Origin: Actinophytocola sp036555685
GTDB taxonomy: Bacteria; Actinomycetota; Actinomycetes; Mycobacteriales; Pseudonocardiaceae
Reading direction: 5' to 3'
Length of the DNA: 64,000 nucleotides
NCBI RefSeq assembly: GCF_036555685.1
Contig: NZ_DATBKY010000160.1
Location: 1-64,000, forward strand
A program made the translations under genes and the position numbers. Below the pieces are notes generated by a model, which made no database searches, was not told the origin of the DNA, and worked only from the letters and a program-made list of their open reading frames with translations. How positions within the stretch are numbered: the stretch's first letter is position 1; each line of letters begins with the position of its first letter. Below are positions 37,312-44,995 of this stretch, piece after piece.

Positions 37312-37682
37312 GTCGCGGGCAGCGGCAGCGGGCAGCCCGGGGTGGCGGCGCAGGTCTCGAGGTCGTCGCACCCGGCGGCGACGGCGGCCCGCAGCGTGTC
37401 GCGGATGACCATGAGGTCGGCGATCTTCGCCTCGACCTCCGCCAGCTTCGCCTCGGCTCGCGTGCCGAGCCGGCCGACGTCGAGCAGCTCGGCCACCTCG
37501 TCGAGCGTGAAGCCGAGCCGCTGGGCCGCCTTGATCGTCCGCAGCGCGCTGACCGTGGCCACCGGGTAGTCGCGGTGCCCGCCGAGCGTGCGGTCGGGCT
37601 CGGGGAGCAGGCCGCGGCGCTCGTAGTAGCGCAGCGTCTGCGGGTGGACCCCGGCCGCGGCGGCCACCTGCCCGCTGCGCAT
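37308..37682 (-). CDS. MerR-family (heavy-metal type) regulator
   Basis: 124 residues. The N-terminal winged helix reads MRSGQVAAAAGVHPQTLRYYERRGLLPEPDR with the following LGGHRDYPVATVSALRTIKAAQRLGF. A dimerisation helix leads to a C-terminal segment with three cysteines (AAGCDDLETCAATPGCPL), the thiolate pattern of metal-sensing MerR proteins such as MerR, CueR and ZntR. Which metal cannot be told. It overlaps both neighbours: TGATG with the CC-motif gene upstream and ATGA with ynfA downstream. The promoter at 37992 has the 19-bp spacer that MerR proteins need. Confidence 0.92.
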   Translation of the reverse strand: MRSGQVAAAAGVHPQTLRYYERRGLLPEPDRTLGGHRDYPVATVSALRTIKAAQRLGFTLDEVAELLDVGRLGTRAEAKLAEVEAKIADLMVIRDTLRAAVAAGCDDLETCAATPGCPLPLPAT

Positions 37683-37984
37683 CAGGACGCCCGCCGCTCG
37701 ATCGCGTCGAGGACGTCCTCGTGGTCGGCCTCGACATCGAGCTCGAGCCGCCCGTTCGCGGCGGTCAGCGTGAACGTGAAGAACGAGCAGCAGCCGGTCT
37801 CCCTCATGACGAGCCCGGCCGCGGTGGCGGCCACCTCGGGGGTGGGCTCGAGCGTGAGCGTCAGCCGCCGGCGGGCGGGCCGCGCGTGGCCGCGGACCGA
37901 CCGCGCGAAGAGCGCGTCGAACTCGGCGACTCGGAGCGGCTGCTCGGCGGTGGGGAGCGTGCAGGCGGGTGGTACCCAGGTCAT
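37682..37984 (-). CDS. Small GCCSFF-motif protein, first gene of the MerR unit
   Basis: 100 residues, cytoplasmic. ACTLPTAEQPLRVAEFDALFA leads to a central LVMRETGCCSFFTFTL segment with two adjacent cysteines, then a short alpha-beta end (LELDVEADHEDVLDAIERRA). Proteins of this kind, usually annotated as hypothetical, occur beside MerR regulators in actinomycetes. Adjacent cysteines next to a metal-type MerR suggest a metal chaperone or organomercurial-type function, but this is inference. Its stop shares one base with the merR start. Confidence 0.7.
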   Translation of the reverse strand: MTWVPPACTLPTAEQPLRVAEFDALFARSVRGHARPARRRLTLTLEPTPEVAATAAGLVMRETGCCSFFTFTLTAANGRLELDVEADHEDVLDAIERRAS

Positions 37985-37991
37985 GGAGCCA

Positions 37992-38022
37992 CGGTAAGCC
38001 CGTACCCGGGTACCGGATGCAA
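37992..38022 (-). promoter_or_regulatory. MerR-type promoter with 19-bp spacer
   Basis: Read on the minus strand: -35 TTGCAT (38017-38022), a 19-bp spacer (37998-38016) centred on the perfect palindrome GTACCCGGGTAC, and a weak -10 TTACCG (37992-37997). MerR regulators bind a dyad inside an over-long 19-20 bp spacer and twist it for RNA polymerase. The start of the first gene follows at 37984, so the transcript would be leaderless or nearly so. Confidence 0.72.
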
Positions 38023-38056
38023 GGACGTGTCGGACCGAGCGGCTACGGTTCGCGGC

Positions 38057-38455
38057 ATGAGAGCTTCCGGAACGTTCGAGGTCACGGCGTTCACGCCGAC
38101 CTCGGTGGAGCCCGACGTGGCGACCGCGCTGCCCGTCGGCGTGGCCACGATCGAGAAGCGGTACGCGGGCGAGGTGGCGGGCCGGTCGGCGACGCTGTTC
38201 ACGTCGGCGTTCGACCAGGCCGCCGGCGTGGGCACGTACGTGGCGATGGAGTCGTTCGAGGGCTCGGTCGCGGGCCGCGCGGGCGCGTTCAACTTCGTCC
38301 ACTCGGCGACGACCACGGGCACGACGCGGGAGAGCGAGTTCTTCACGATCGTCCCGTCCTCGGGCACGGGCGAGCTCGCGGGCATCACGGGCACCGGCGC
38401 CATGACCGTCGAGGAGGACGGCACGCACCGGATCTCGTTCGACTACGAACTCTGA
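38057..38455 (+). CDS. DUF3224 family protein
   Basis: 132 residues forming a single beta-barrel-like domain. MRASGTFEVTAFTPTSVEP is the family opening, then KRYAGEVAGRSATLFTSAF, GAFNFVHSATT and the closing GTGAMTVEEDGTHRISFDYEL. DUF3224 proteins are related to allene oxide cyclase-like and lipocalin-type barrels and have no known activity. It is divergent from the MerR unit; the two starts are 72 bp apart with the MerR promoter between them. Confidence 0.85.
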   Translation: MRASGTFEVTAFTPTSVEPDVATALPVGVATIEKRYAGEVAGRSATLFTSAFDQAAGVGTYVAMESFEGSVAGRAGAFNFVHSATTTGTTRESEFFTIVPSSGTGELAGITGTGAMTVEEDGTHRISFDYEL

Positions 38456-38759
38456 ACGGCGGGGCCGCCGGACCCCCGAGCGAACTGGAATTCGTCTGAG
38501 ACGGGTATCTCGATGCGCCAACGCCGCACCGGGTTGAAGCAGGTACGCCGAGGTGGGCGCCCGTGACGATCGACCGCCACTGCCACCTCGCGCAGGTGGT
38601 GAGTGTGCATGTGCGGTGGCAGCTGCATGTGCACTCTGGGTAGTCACAACGCATCCAGCTTTTACCCGTTTGACCGCTGACACTTGATCCACGACAAGGT
38701 TTGTTGGAGGAAGAGATGTACCGGTGCGAGGAGACCGACATGTAGCGGGAAGGAGGCCG
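38456..38759 (+). promoter_or_regulatory. Long leader of the SRPBCC gene with competing hairpins
   Basis: Two inverted repeats share bases: CCACCT (38583-38588) with AGGTGG (38594-38599), and CTGCCACC (38580-38587) with GGTGGCAG (38615-38622); both cannot form at once. A possible -35 TTGACC is at 38670-38675. If transcription starts downstream of it, the hairpins lie in the promoter region rather than in the mRNA, so their role is unclear. No gene is supported here apart from the small ORF at 38716. Confidence 0.4.
38716..38745 (+). CDS. Nine-residue leader ORF before the SRPBCC gene
   Basis: ATG at 38716 encodes MYRCEETDM and stops at TAG 38743-38745. It has the strong ribosome-binding site GGAGGAAGAG directly upstream, and ends just before the AAGGAGG of the main gene. 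It may act in translational coupling or sensing; there is no evidence for a stable product. Confidence 0.4.
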   Translation: MYRCEETDM

Positions 38760-39242
38760 ATGGTGAGCCAGGTCCAGAAGAGTGGCCGTCTCCAGGTGGT
38801 CGTGGACGCGGACCTGCAGGACGTCTGGCGCGTGGTCACGGACGTCACGAGGATCGGTGAGTGGAGCCACGAGTGCCGCTCGGCGCGATGGTTGGGCGGG
38901 GCCCGCGCACCCGTCCCGGGTGCACGATTCCGTGGCCGCAACCGGGCGGGATGGCTGCGCTGGAACCGGACGGCCGAGGTCGTTGCCGTCGAGGAGCCCC
39001 GCGAGCTGGTCTGGCGGACGATCCCCACATGGCTCTTCCCCGACAGCACGGAATGGCGGATCCAGCTCGCGGCCACCGCGCAGGGGACGGCGATCACCCA
39101 GTCGTTCACCGTGCTCCACGCGCCCTGGTTGGTCGACCGGCTCTACGCCCTGGTGGTCCCGGCCCACCGGAACCGGAACGCGCGGCTGACCGCCGACCTC
39201 GATCGGCTCGGTGCCGCGGCTCGCCGGGGAGCCCGGACGTGA
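38760..39242 (+). CDS. SRPBCC family protein (polyketide cyclase/START-like)
   Basis: 160 residues. RLQVVVDADLQDVWRVVTDVTRIGEWSHEC is the standard opening of actinobacterial SRPBCC proteins, followed by the beta-grip strands (GARFRGRNRAG, AEVVAVEEPRELVWRT, TEWRIQLAATAQGTAITQSF) and a long C-terminal helix that closes the hydrophobic cavity. It should bind a small lipophilic ligand; none can be named. The ATG at 38760 has AAGGAGG three bases upstream, and a nine-codon ORF precedes it. Convergent with sodN. Confidence 0.85.
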   Translation: MVSQVQKSGRLQVVVDADLQDVWRVVTDVTRIGEWSHECRSARWLGGARAPVPGARFRGRNRAGWLRWNRTAEVVAVEEPRELVWRTIPTWLFPDSTEWRIQLAATAQGTAITQSFTVLHAPWLVDRLYALVVPAHRNRNARLTADLDRLGAAARRGART

Positions 39243-39363
39243 AGTGACGGCTGGCGCGCGGGGAAGCATCGGCGTTCGTTGCCTTGGCGACGTCGTCCAA
39301 TGAGGACCGGCCCGCGCCGCCCGTGGGCCGCTGGACACCGCCGGACAACGAGAAACGACGCCC

Positions 39364-39386
39364 CCAGCGGAACATGTTGCCGCTGG
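39364..39386. terminator. Inverted repeat between the SRPBCC gene and sodN
   Basis: CCAGCGG (39364-39370) and CCGCTGG (39380-39386) flank nine bases between two convergent genes, about 27 bp after the sodN stop. A short stem without a T-run, so only a plausible terminator. Confidence 0.4.
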
Positions 39387-39412
39387 TGAGCGCCGTTTTC
39401 GGGGTCTCGAAC

Positions 39413-39820
39413 TCAGCCCTGCTTGGTCTCCCAGAAGATCTTGTCGATCTCGGCGATGTAGTCGAGGAGCTGCTGGCCGGTGGACGGGTCCATGGAGCCC
39501 TTGGTGCCGGTCGCACCCGCGGCCTTCGTGGCCTTGTTGAACAGCTCGTGCAGCTGCGGGTACTTCTCGAAGTGCGGCGGCTTGAAGTAGTCGGTCCACA
39601 GGACCCACAGGTGATGCTTCACGAGCTCGCTGCGCTGCTCGGCGATGAGGATCGCGCGCGTGCGGTACTCCGGGTCCTCGTTGTCCTGGTACTTCTGCTG
39701 GATGGCCTTCACGGACTCGGCCTCGATGCGGGCCTGCGCCGGGTCGTACACGCCGCAGGGGAGGTCGCAGTGCGCGGTGGCCTCCAGGCGTGGGCCGAGA
39801 ATGCGCGACAGGAGTCGCAT
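39413..39820 (-). CDS. sodN: Nickel superoxide dismutase precursor
   Basis: 135 residues. After a 16-residue leader (MRLLSRILGPRLEATA) the mature protein begins HCDLPCGVYDP, the nickel hook, with His1, Cys2, Cys6 and Tyr9 of the mature chain all in place. The rest is the four-helix bundle that assembles into a hexamer and converts superoxide to peroxide and oxygen. The leader must be removed for nickel binding, and the likely protease is encoded divergently at 39894. The ATG at 39820 is required for a leader of normal length. In Streptomyces sodN is induced by nickel through Nur. Confidence 0.96.
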   Translation of the reverse strand: MRLLSRILGPRLEATAHCDLPCGVYDPAQARIEAESVKAIQQKYQDNEDPEYRTRAILIAEQRSELVKHHLWVLWTDYFKPPHFEKYPQLHELFNKATKAAGATGTKGSMDPSTGQQLLDYIAEIDKIFWETKQG

Positions 39821-39893
39821 CTTTCCTCCTGAACGGGTTGACGCTTCGACAGCCCGGACACTACTCCCGGCATGCGGTCCGGACACGACGGAG

Positions 39894-40211
39894 GTGATCG
39901 ATCTGAACCCGCTGGGACGGCTGCCCTACCGGCGGATCCGCGTGCGCGGACCGTCCATGGCGCCGACCCTCCGGGACGGCGACGTCGTGCTTGCGCGGCG
40001 CGGTGAAAGAGCGCGAGCGGGCGACGTCGTCGTGGTCACGTGGGCCGGCCGGCCGGGGCAGCTGTCGATCAAGCGCGCGGTGCGGCCGGACGGGGACGGG
40101 TGGTTCGTCGTGGGCGACAACGAGATCGCCTCGACCGACTCGCGAGAGCTGGGGCCGGCCACCGTGCACGGCGTGGTGCGCCGGCGGATCTGGCCGCTAC
40201 GCCGTGCGTAG
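39894..40211 (+). CDS. sodX: Nickel-type superoxide dismutase maturation protease SodX
   Basis: 105 residues of the S26 signal-peptidase fold without a membrane anchor. IRVRGPSMAPTLRDGDVVL contains the catalytic Ser, GQLSIKRAVRPDGDG the general-base Lys, and VVGDNEIASTDSRELGP the last conserved box. A soluble S26 peptidase beside sodN is the known arrangement for the enzyme that cuts the SodN leader. The GTG at 39894 is the only usable in-frame start close to the domain; a TTGACG at 39838-39843 could be part of its promoter. Its end overlaps the convergent epimerase gene by 15 bp. Confidence 0.9.
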   Translation: MIDLNPLGRLPYRRIRVRGPSMAPTLRDGDVVLARRGERARAGDVVVVTWAGRPGQLSIKRAVRPDGDGWFVVGDNEIASTDSRELGPATVHGVVRRRIWPLRRA

Positions 40212-40799
40212 CCGCTGGTAGTACGCCTGGCAGTCGGCGTAGCCGGGCAGCAGGCCGGCCGACTCGGCCGCCGCGAGCGACGGGGCCGCGCGGTCCTTCG
40301 CCGACAGGACGACCTCGATGTCCGACGGCCAGGGCAGGCCCAGCGCCGGATCCAGCGGGTCCACGCCGTGCTCGCGGCCGGGGTTGTACCCGGTGGAGCA
40401 CAGGTAGGAGATGACCGAGTCGTCCTCGAGCGCCATCATGCCGTGCGCCAGGCCCTCGGGCACGTACACCGCGCGGAACTCGACCGGATCGAGCCGCACC
40501 GCGTCCCAGGCGCCGAACGTGGGCGAGCCGACCCGGACGTCGACGACGACGTCGAGCAGCGCGCCCTGCGGGCAGTACACGTACTTCGCCTGTCCCGGCG
40601 GCACGTCCGCGAAGTGCAGCCCGCGGATGACCCCGCGACGTGACCTGCTGTGGTTCGTCTGCGCGAGCCGCAGCGGGTGGCCGACGGCCTTGAGGAACGG
40701 CTCCTCCTCGAACGGGCAGGCGAACACCCCGCGGTCGTCGGGGAACACCCGTGGCGTGAACTCGAACGCGCCCGGTACCGCCAGCTCGCGCACCTCCAT
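40197..40799 (-). CDS. dTDP-4-dehydrorhamnose 3,5-epimerase family protein
   Basis: 200 residues of a cupin-type RmlC epimerase. GAFEFTPRVFPDDRGVFACPF, HSRSRRGVIRGLHFADVPPGQAKYVYCPQGALLDVVVDVR and FRAVYVPEGLAHGMMALEDDSVISYLCSTGYNPGREHGVDP cover the active site: His in LHF and Tyr in the C-terminal half. It would act in deoxysugar synthesis, but no other rml or sugar-pathway gene lies near, so it may serve a distant cluster or cell-wall sugars. The ATG at 40799 matches the family's N-terminus (MEVRELAVPGAFEF). Confidence 0.88.
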   Translation of the reverse strand: MEVRELAVPGAFEFTPRVFPDDRGVFACPFEEEPFLKAVGHPLRLAQTNHSRSRRGVIRGLHFADVPPGQAKYVYCPQGALLDVVVDVRVGSPTFGAWDAVRLDPVEFRAVYVPEGLAHGMMALEDDSVISYLCSTGYNPGREHGVDPLDPALGLPWPSDIEVVLSAKDRAAPSLAAAESAGLLPGYADCQAYYQRLRTA

Positions 40800-41017
40800 G
40801 TGACGCACAGTACTGGCCCCGCCCACGGGCCTCGCCCGGCGCACCTGTCACAATGTGAGACACCGCAGCGTCCGCGGTTGCCCGCCAACCATCGGCGGGT
40901 GGCCGACCGGCCGGCAACGTTTCCGACCGCCGACAGCACCCGATCGGCGCTCGATCACGCCGAGATCCCGCGGGGCTACCTTCTGCTATCCCCGCTTCGG
41001 CCCGTTGGAGGGACGCA

Positions 41018-42214
41018 ATGACCACCGTGAATGATCCGTTCGTGCAGTCCGAGCTGGGCGTGCCGGTCACCGACGACGAGATCTTCCGCGCTCACGAAGG
41101 CGGGAAGCTCGACGTCGCGGTCACCCGGCCGATCGCGGACCCGCGGACGCTGTCGATCGTGTACACGCCGGGTGTCGCCAAGGTCAGCCGCGCGATCGCC
41201 GAGGACGCCTCGCTCGCGCAGAAGTACACCTGGACCAACCGCCTCGTCGCCGTGGTCAGCGACGGCACGGCGGTGCTCGGCCTCGGCGACATCGGCCCGC
41301 GCGGTGCCCTGCCGGTCATGGAGGGCAAGTCCGCCCTGTTCAAGACGTTCGGCGGGCTCAACTCGATCCCGCTGGTGCTGGACACGACGGACGTCGACGA
41401 GATCGTCGAGACGCTGGTCCGGCTGCGCCCGTCGTTCGGCGCGGTGAACCTCGAGGACGTGGCCGCGCCGCGCTGCTTCGAGCTCGAGCGCCGCTTGATC
41501 GAGGCCCTGGACTGCCCGGTCATGCACGACGACCAGCACGGTACGGCGATCATCCTGCTGGCCGCCCTGCGCGGCGCGAACGCCGTGCTCGACCGGCCGA
41601 TCGGCGACGAGCGGATCGTCATCGCGGGCGCCGGCGCGTCCGGCATCGCGTGCGCGAACTTCCTGCTCTCCGCGGGTGCCGGCGACGTGATCGTGCTCGA
41701 CTCGCGCGGCATCATCCACTCCGGCCGCGAGGGGCTGAACCCGGTCAAGGCCGAGCTCGCCACCCGGACCAACAAGACCGGCCTGCGTGGCGGCGTCGCC
41801 GAGGCCCTGAACGGCGCGGACGTGTTCGTCGGGCTCTCCGGCTCGACCGTGCCGGAGGAGCTGATCGCGACGATGGCGCCGGAGTCGATCGTGTTCGCGC
41901 TGTCGAACCCCGACCCGGAGATCCACCCCGACGTGGCCCGCCGGCATGCCGCGATCGTGGCCACCGGACGCAGCGACTTCCCCAACCAGATCAACAACTC
42001 CCTGGCCTTCCCCGGCGTCTTCCGCGGTGCCCTGGACGCGGGTGCGCGGCGCATCACCGAGCGCATGAAGATGGCCGCGGCCGAGGCCATCGCCGCGGTC
42101 GCGGCCGAGGATCTGGCGCCCGACCACATCGTGCCGAGCGGGGTCGACCCGAGGGTCGCGCCCGAGGTCGCCGCGGCTGTGGCTCAGGCGGCCAGGGAGG
42201 ACGGGGTAGCCTAA
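41018..42214 (+). CDS. NAD(P)-dependent malic enzyme
   Basis: 398 residues; decarboxylates malate to pyruvate. The short bacterial form with only the malic domain and the NAD domain, lacking the phosphotransacetylase extension. Key segments: SIVYTPGVAKVSRAI (catalytic Tyr), VMEGKSALFKTFGGLNSIPLVLDT (catalytic Lys), MHDDQHGTAII (metal-binding Asp pair) and VIAGAGASGIACANFLLSAG (NAD loop). It is monocistronic; a diguanylate-cyclase-type gene follows after 60 bp. Role: anaplerosis or NADPH supply. Confidence 0.95.
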   Translation: MTTVNDPFVQSELGVPVTDDEIFRAHEGGKLDVAVTRPIADPRTLSIVYTPGVAKVSRAIAEDASLAQKYTWTNRLVAVVSDGTAVLGLGDIGPRGALPVMEGKSALFKTFGGLNSIPLVLDTTDVDEIVETLVRLRPSFGAVNLEDVAAPRCFELERRLIEALDCPVMHDDQHGTAIILLAALRGANAVLDRPIGDERIVIAGAGASGIACANFLLSAGAGDVIVLDSRGIIHSGREGLNPVKAELATRTNKTGLRGGVAEALNGADVFVGLSGSTVPEELIATMAPESIVFALSNPDPEIHPDVARRHAAIVATGRSDFPNQINNSLAFPGVFRGALDAGARRITERMKMAAAEAIAAVAAEDLAPDHIVPSGVDPRVAPEVAAAVAQAAREDGVA

Positions 42215-42274
42215 GCACCGGCGGGAAGATCGGCGACTTCGCCCGACCCGCCGGCATGCGGGCGAGAGGATGGC

Positions 42275-44845
42275 GTGGTGGCCGAGCATGTCTTGCGTGC
42301 CGGCATGCCCCGCAGCGGGGTACAGGCCGGGGAGTTAGCCGTGCCCGCGCTCGCCACCCAGTCGCAACCCGCCCCGCTGATCGACCGCGTCATCACCGAC
42401 GCGACCGGCAGCTTTCCGCTCGCCGACGTCGAGGATCTCGCCCGCCTCGGGGTCTGGAGCGTCGACCTGCGGGCCGGCACGATGTACCTCTCCGAGGGGC
42501 TGCGCGAGCTGTGCGGGCTACCCCCGGACTGCACGGTCGACCAGGTCCTGGAGAGCGTCCACGCCGACGACCAGGAGGCCCTCGACGCGTTCCGCGCGCG
42601 CCTCTGCGAACCCGACGGGTCGCCCCTCGAGCTCGAGGTGCGCAGCAAGGACGGCGAGCGCACGTTCGAGGTCCGTGGCCGGCCCGAGATCGACAACGCC
42701 GGCGAGGTCGTGCGCATCCTCGGCATCGTCCACGACGTCAGCCCGTACCGGGAGTTCGAGCGCCGGGCGAGCCAGGATCGCCGGCTGTTCGGCGACGCGC
42801 AACAGGTGGCCCGTTTGGGCACTTGGGAGTGGAATACGGCAACCGGCGAATGTATCTGGTCGTCGATGCTGTACGAGCTCTTCGGCGTCGAGCCCGGCAC
42901 GCCCATCTCGTACACCGAGTACCTCACGTTCGTACACCCCGAGGACCGCGGCTGGGTCGACGAGCGGTGGCGTGAGCTCGCCACCGGCGGCCGGCCCGTC
43001 GAGGCCGAGCACCGGGTGATCCTGCCGGACGGCGCGACCCGCGTGTTCCGCTGCCGTGGCGCCGCCCTGGACCGCGGCGGCACCGTCATGATCGGCACCG
43101 CGCAGGACGTCACCGAGCAGCGGTCCACCGAGACCCGGATGATGCGCTCGAGCCAGCGGTTCAGCGACCTGGTCGCGATCGCGCCGGTCGGCATCGGCCT
43201 GTTCGACGAGTCCGAGCGGCTGGTCGACGCCAACGACGCGCTCTGCCGGCTGCTGGAGCTCGACCTCGAGCGGCTGCGGGGCACGACCGCCACCCAGCTG
43301 ACCCACCCGTCCGACCGCGGCAAGCCGCTGCTGACCAGGCACGACACCGCCCGGTACGGCGCGGTCACCGCGGACCTGCGGGCCGGCCAGCGGGTGCTGA
43401 TCACCTCGTCGGGCAAGACGCTGTACTGCGAGCTCGGGGTCACCGAGTCCGTGGCCGACGACGGCCGGCGGTTCTGGCTCGTGGTGTTCTCCGACGTCAC
43501 CGACCGCAGGCGGGCCGCCGAGCGGCTGCGCTACCAGGCCACGCACGACGAGCTGACCGGGCTGCCCGGCCGCGCCGCGGTCAACGAGCTGCTCGGCCGG
43601 CTGCTGGGCGGGGCGGACGCGGACCGCGTCGCGCTGCTGTGGTGCGACGTCGACAACTTCAAGCGGGTCAACGACTCGCTGGGCCACGAGGTCGGCGACG
43701 AGCTGATCATCGCGCTGGCCCGAAGACTCGAGCGCGGGCTCCCGCCGTCGTGCACGCCGGCCCGCATGTCCGGCGACGAGTACGTCGTCATCTGCTCGGA
43801 CGTGCAGGAGGCCGGCGGGGTGGAGGCGCTGGCCAACCGGGTGGCGCGGCTGCTGCGGACCGCGGTGCCCGTCCGCGGCCAGCTGCTCCGGGTGTCCGCG
43901 ACGATCGGCGCGGCCGTGCCGAGCGCGCACGACACGTCCGCCGCGGACCTGCTGCGCTTCGCCGACGCGGCCATGTTCAGCGCGAAGCGGCAGGGTGCCG
44001 GCCGGGTGTCGATCGCCAACGCCGAGCTGATCAAGAACGCGAACAGCCAGATGCTGCTCGAGGGCCAGCTGCGCGACGCGATCGCCAACGACGGCCTCGT
44101 GCTGCACTACCAGCCGGTGGTCAGCCCGGACGGCACGGTGCTGTCGGCCGAGGCGCTGGTGCGCTGGCCGCACCCGGAGCGCGGGATGCTGGGCCCGGGC
44201 GAGTTCCTGCCGGTCGCCGAGCAGGGCGACATGCTGCGCGAGCTGGATCGCTGGGTGCTGCGGACCGCGTTGTGCGAAGCCGCGAAGTGGCCGGTGCTGG
44301 CCGGCGGCGTGCTGGGTGGCGGGCCCGGTGTCGCGGTCAACCTCGCCGGGCTGGTGCCGGGCGACCCGGAGTTCGTGGAGATCGTGTCCGCCGCGGTCGC
44401 GGAGTCCGGCATCGAGTGGGACCGGGTCGTGCTGGAGCTGGTGGAGACCAGCCTGATCGACCTGCCGTCGCGTACCCGCGAGACGATGGCCGAGCTGGCC
44501 GACCGCGGGGTGCGGTTCGCCGTCGACGACTTCGGCACCGGCTACTCCTCGCTCGCCCGGCTCAAGGAGCTGCCGGCGCAGATCATCAAGATCGACCGCG
44601 CGTTCGTGAACGGCGTGGCCACGCAGGCGGCCGACTTCGCCGTCGTCCGCGCACTGGTCGACATGGCCCGCGCGATGGGCCGCTCGTGCGTGGCCGAAGG
44701 CGTGGAGAACGACTCCCAGTTCCACGTCCTGCGCAGCTTCGGCATCGAGGCCTACCAGGGCTGGCTGCTGTCCAGGCCGATCGCGGCCGCCGACTTCCGC
44801 GAGCTGCTGGGCCGCGGCCCGCTCGACATCCCCACCGGCGCCTGA
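42275..44845 (+). CDS. PAS-GGDEF-EAL protein (cyclic di-GMP turnover)
   Basis: 856 residues, soluble, GTG start at 42275. Three PAS domains (about 40-140, 165-285, 300-410; YRQFERRASQD-like linkers and LGTWEWNTATGECIWS) precede a GGDEF domain (about 425-585) and an EAL domain (about 600-850). The cyclase signature is SGDEY (499-503) instead of GGDEF/GGEEF, and no RxxD inhibitory site lies before it, so cyclase activity is doubtful. The EAL domain looks intact: EAL at 626-628, VNLAG, ELVETSL, DDFGTGYSSL and AEGVEN. A phosphodiesterase with a GTP-sensing GGDEF domain is most likely. Confidence 0.92.
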   Translation: MVAEHVLRAGMPRSGVQAGELAVPALATQSQPAPLIDRVITDATGSFPLADVEDLARLGVWSVDLRAGTMYLSEGLRELCGLPPDCTVDQVLESVHADDQEALDAFRARLCEPDGSPLELEVRSKDGERTFEVRGRPEIDNAGEVVRILGIVHDVSPYREFERRASQDRRLFGDAQQVARLGTWEWNTATGECIWSSMLYELFGVEPGTPISYTEYLTFVHPEDRGWVDERWRELATGGRPVEAEHRVILPDGATRVFRCRGAALDRGGTVMIGTAQDVTEQRSTETRMMRSSQRFSDLVAIAPVGIGLFDESERLVDANDALCRLLELDLERLRGTTATQLTHPSDRGKPLLTRHDTARYGAVTADLRAGQRVLITSSGKTLYCELGVTESVADDGRRFWLVVFSDVTDRRRAAERLRYQATHDELTGLPGRAAVNELLGRLLGGADADRVALLWCDVDNFKRVNDSLGHEVGDELIIALARRLERGLPPSCTPARMSGDEYVVICSDVQEAGGVEALANRVARLLRTAVPVRGQLLRVSATIGAAVPSAHDTSAADLLRFADAAMFSAKRQGAGRVSIANAELIKNANSQMLLEGQLRDAIANDGLVLHYQPVVSPDGTVLSAEALVRWPHPERGMLGPGEFLPVAEQGDMLRELDRWVLRTALCEAAKWPVLAGGVLGGGPGVAVNLAGLVPGDPEFVEIVSAAVAESGIEWDRVVLELVETSLIDLPSRTRETMAELADRGVRFAVDDFGTGYSSLARLKELPAQIIKIDRAFVNGVATQAADFAVVRALVDMARAMGRSCVAEGVENDSQFHVLRSFGIEAYQGWLLSRPIAAADFRELLGRGPLDIPTGA

Positions 44846-44877
44846 AAACCGCTGGTGCGCGCGGTTAGTCTGGAAAC

Positions 44878-44922
44878 ATGACGACCTTCCGGACCATGAT
44901 GCCCCGCTTCCGGGGCTGCTGA
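44878..44922 (+). CDS. Leader peptide with tandem Met codons, candidate attenuator of metG
   Basis: A 14-codon ORF, MTTFRTMMPRFRGC, with consecutive Met codons at 44896-44901, 70 bp upstream of the methionyl-tRNA synthetase gene. TAGTCT at 44866-44871 could be a -10 box that places transcription start on the ATG itself, giving a leaderless ORF. A ribosome stalled at the Met pair would cover the first half of the GCCCCG-CTTC-CGGGGC hairpin (44901-44916). This is the layout of an amino-acid attenuation leader, though it has not been tested. Confidence 0.6.
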   Translation: MTTFRTMMPRFRGC

Positions 44923-44925
44923 GTC

Positions 44926-44990
44926 GTCGTCATTTCCTTGCCAGGCCCGCGAATCGGGGCCTCGGCACGGCATCGGAGCCCCGTGGGAGG
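44926..44990 (+). promoter_or_regulatory. Mutually exclusive hairpins before metG
   Basis: AGGCCC (44943-44948) can pair with GGGCCT (44957-44962); alternatively CGGGGC (44955-44960) pairs with GCCCCG (44978-44983). The two stems share bases and exclude each other. The second ends at the edge of the ribosome-binding site GTGGGAGG of the synthetase gene. GTCGTCAT (44926-44933) can also pair with the leader-ORF start ATGACGAC (44878-44885). Confidence 0.6.
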
Positions 44991-44995
44991 TTTCG

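Noticed and set aside
38443..38634. His-rich 63-codon frame on the minus strand in the SRPBCC leader
   Set aside because: There is no ribosome-binding site, and it overlaps the hairpins of the opposite strand and the end of the DUF3224 gene.
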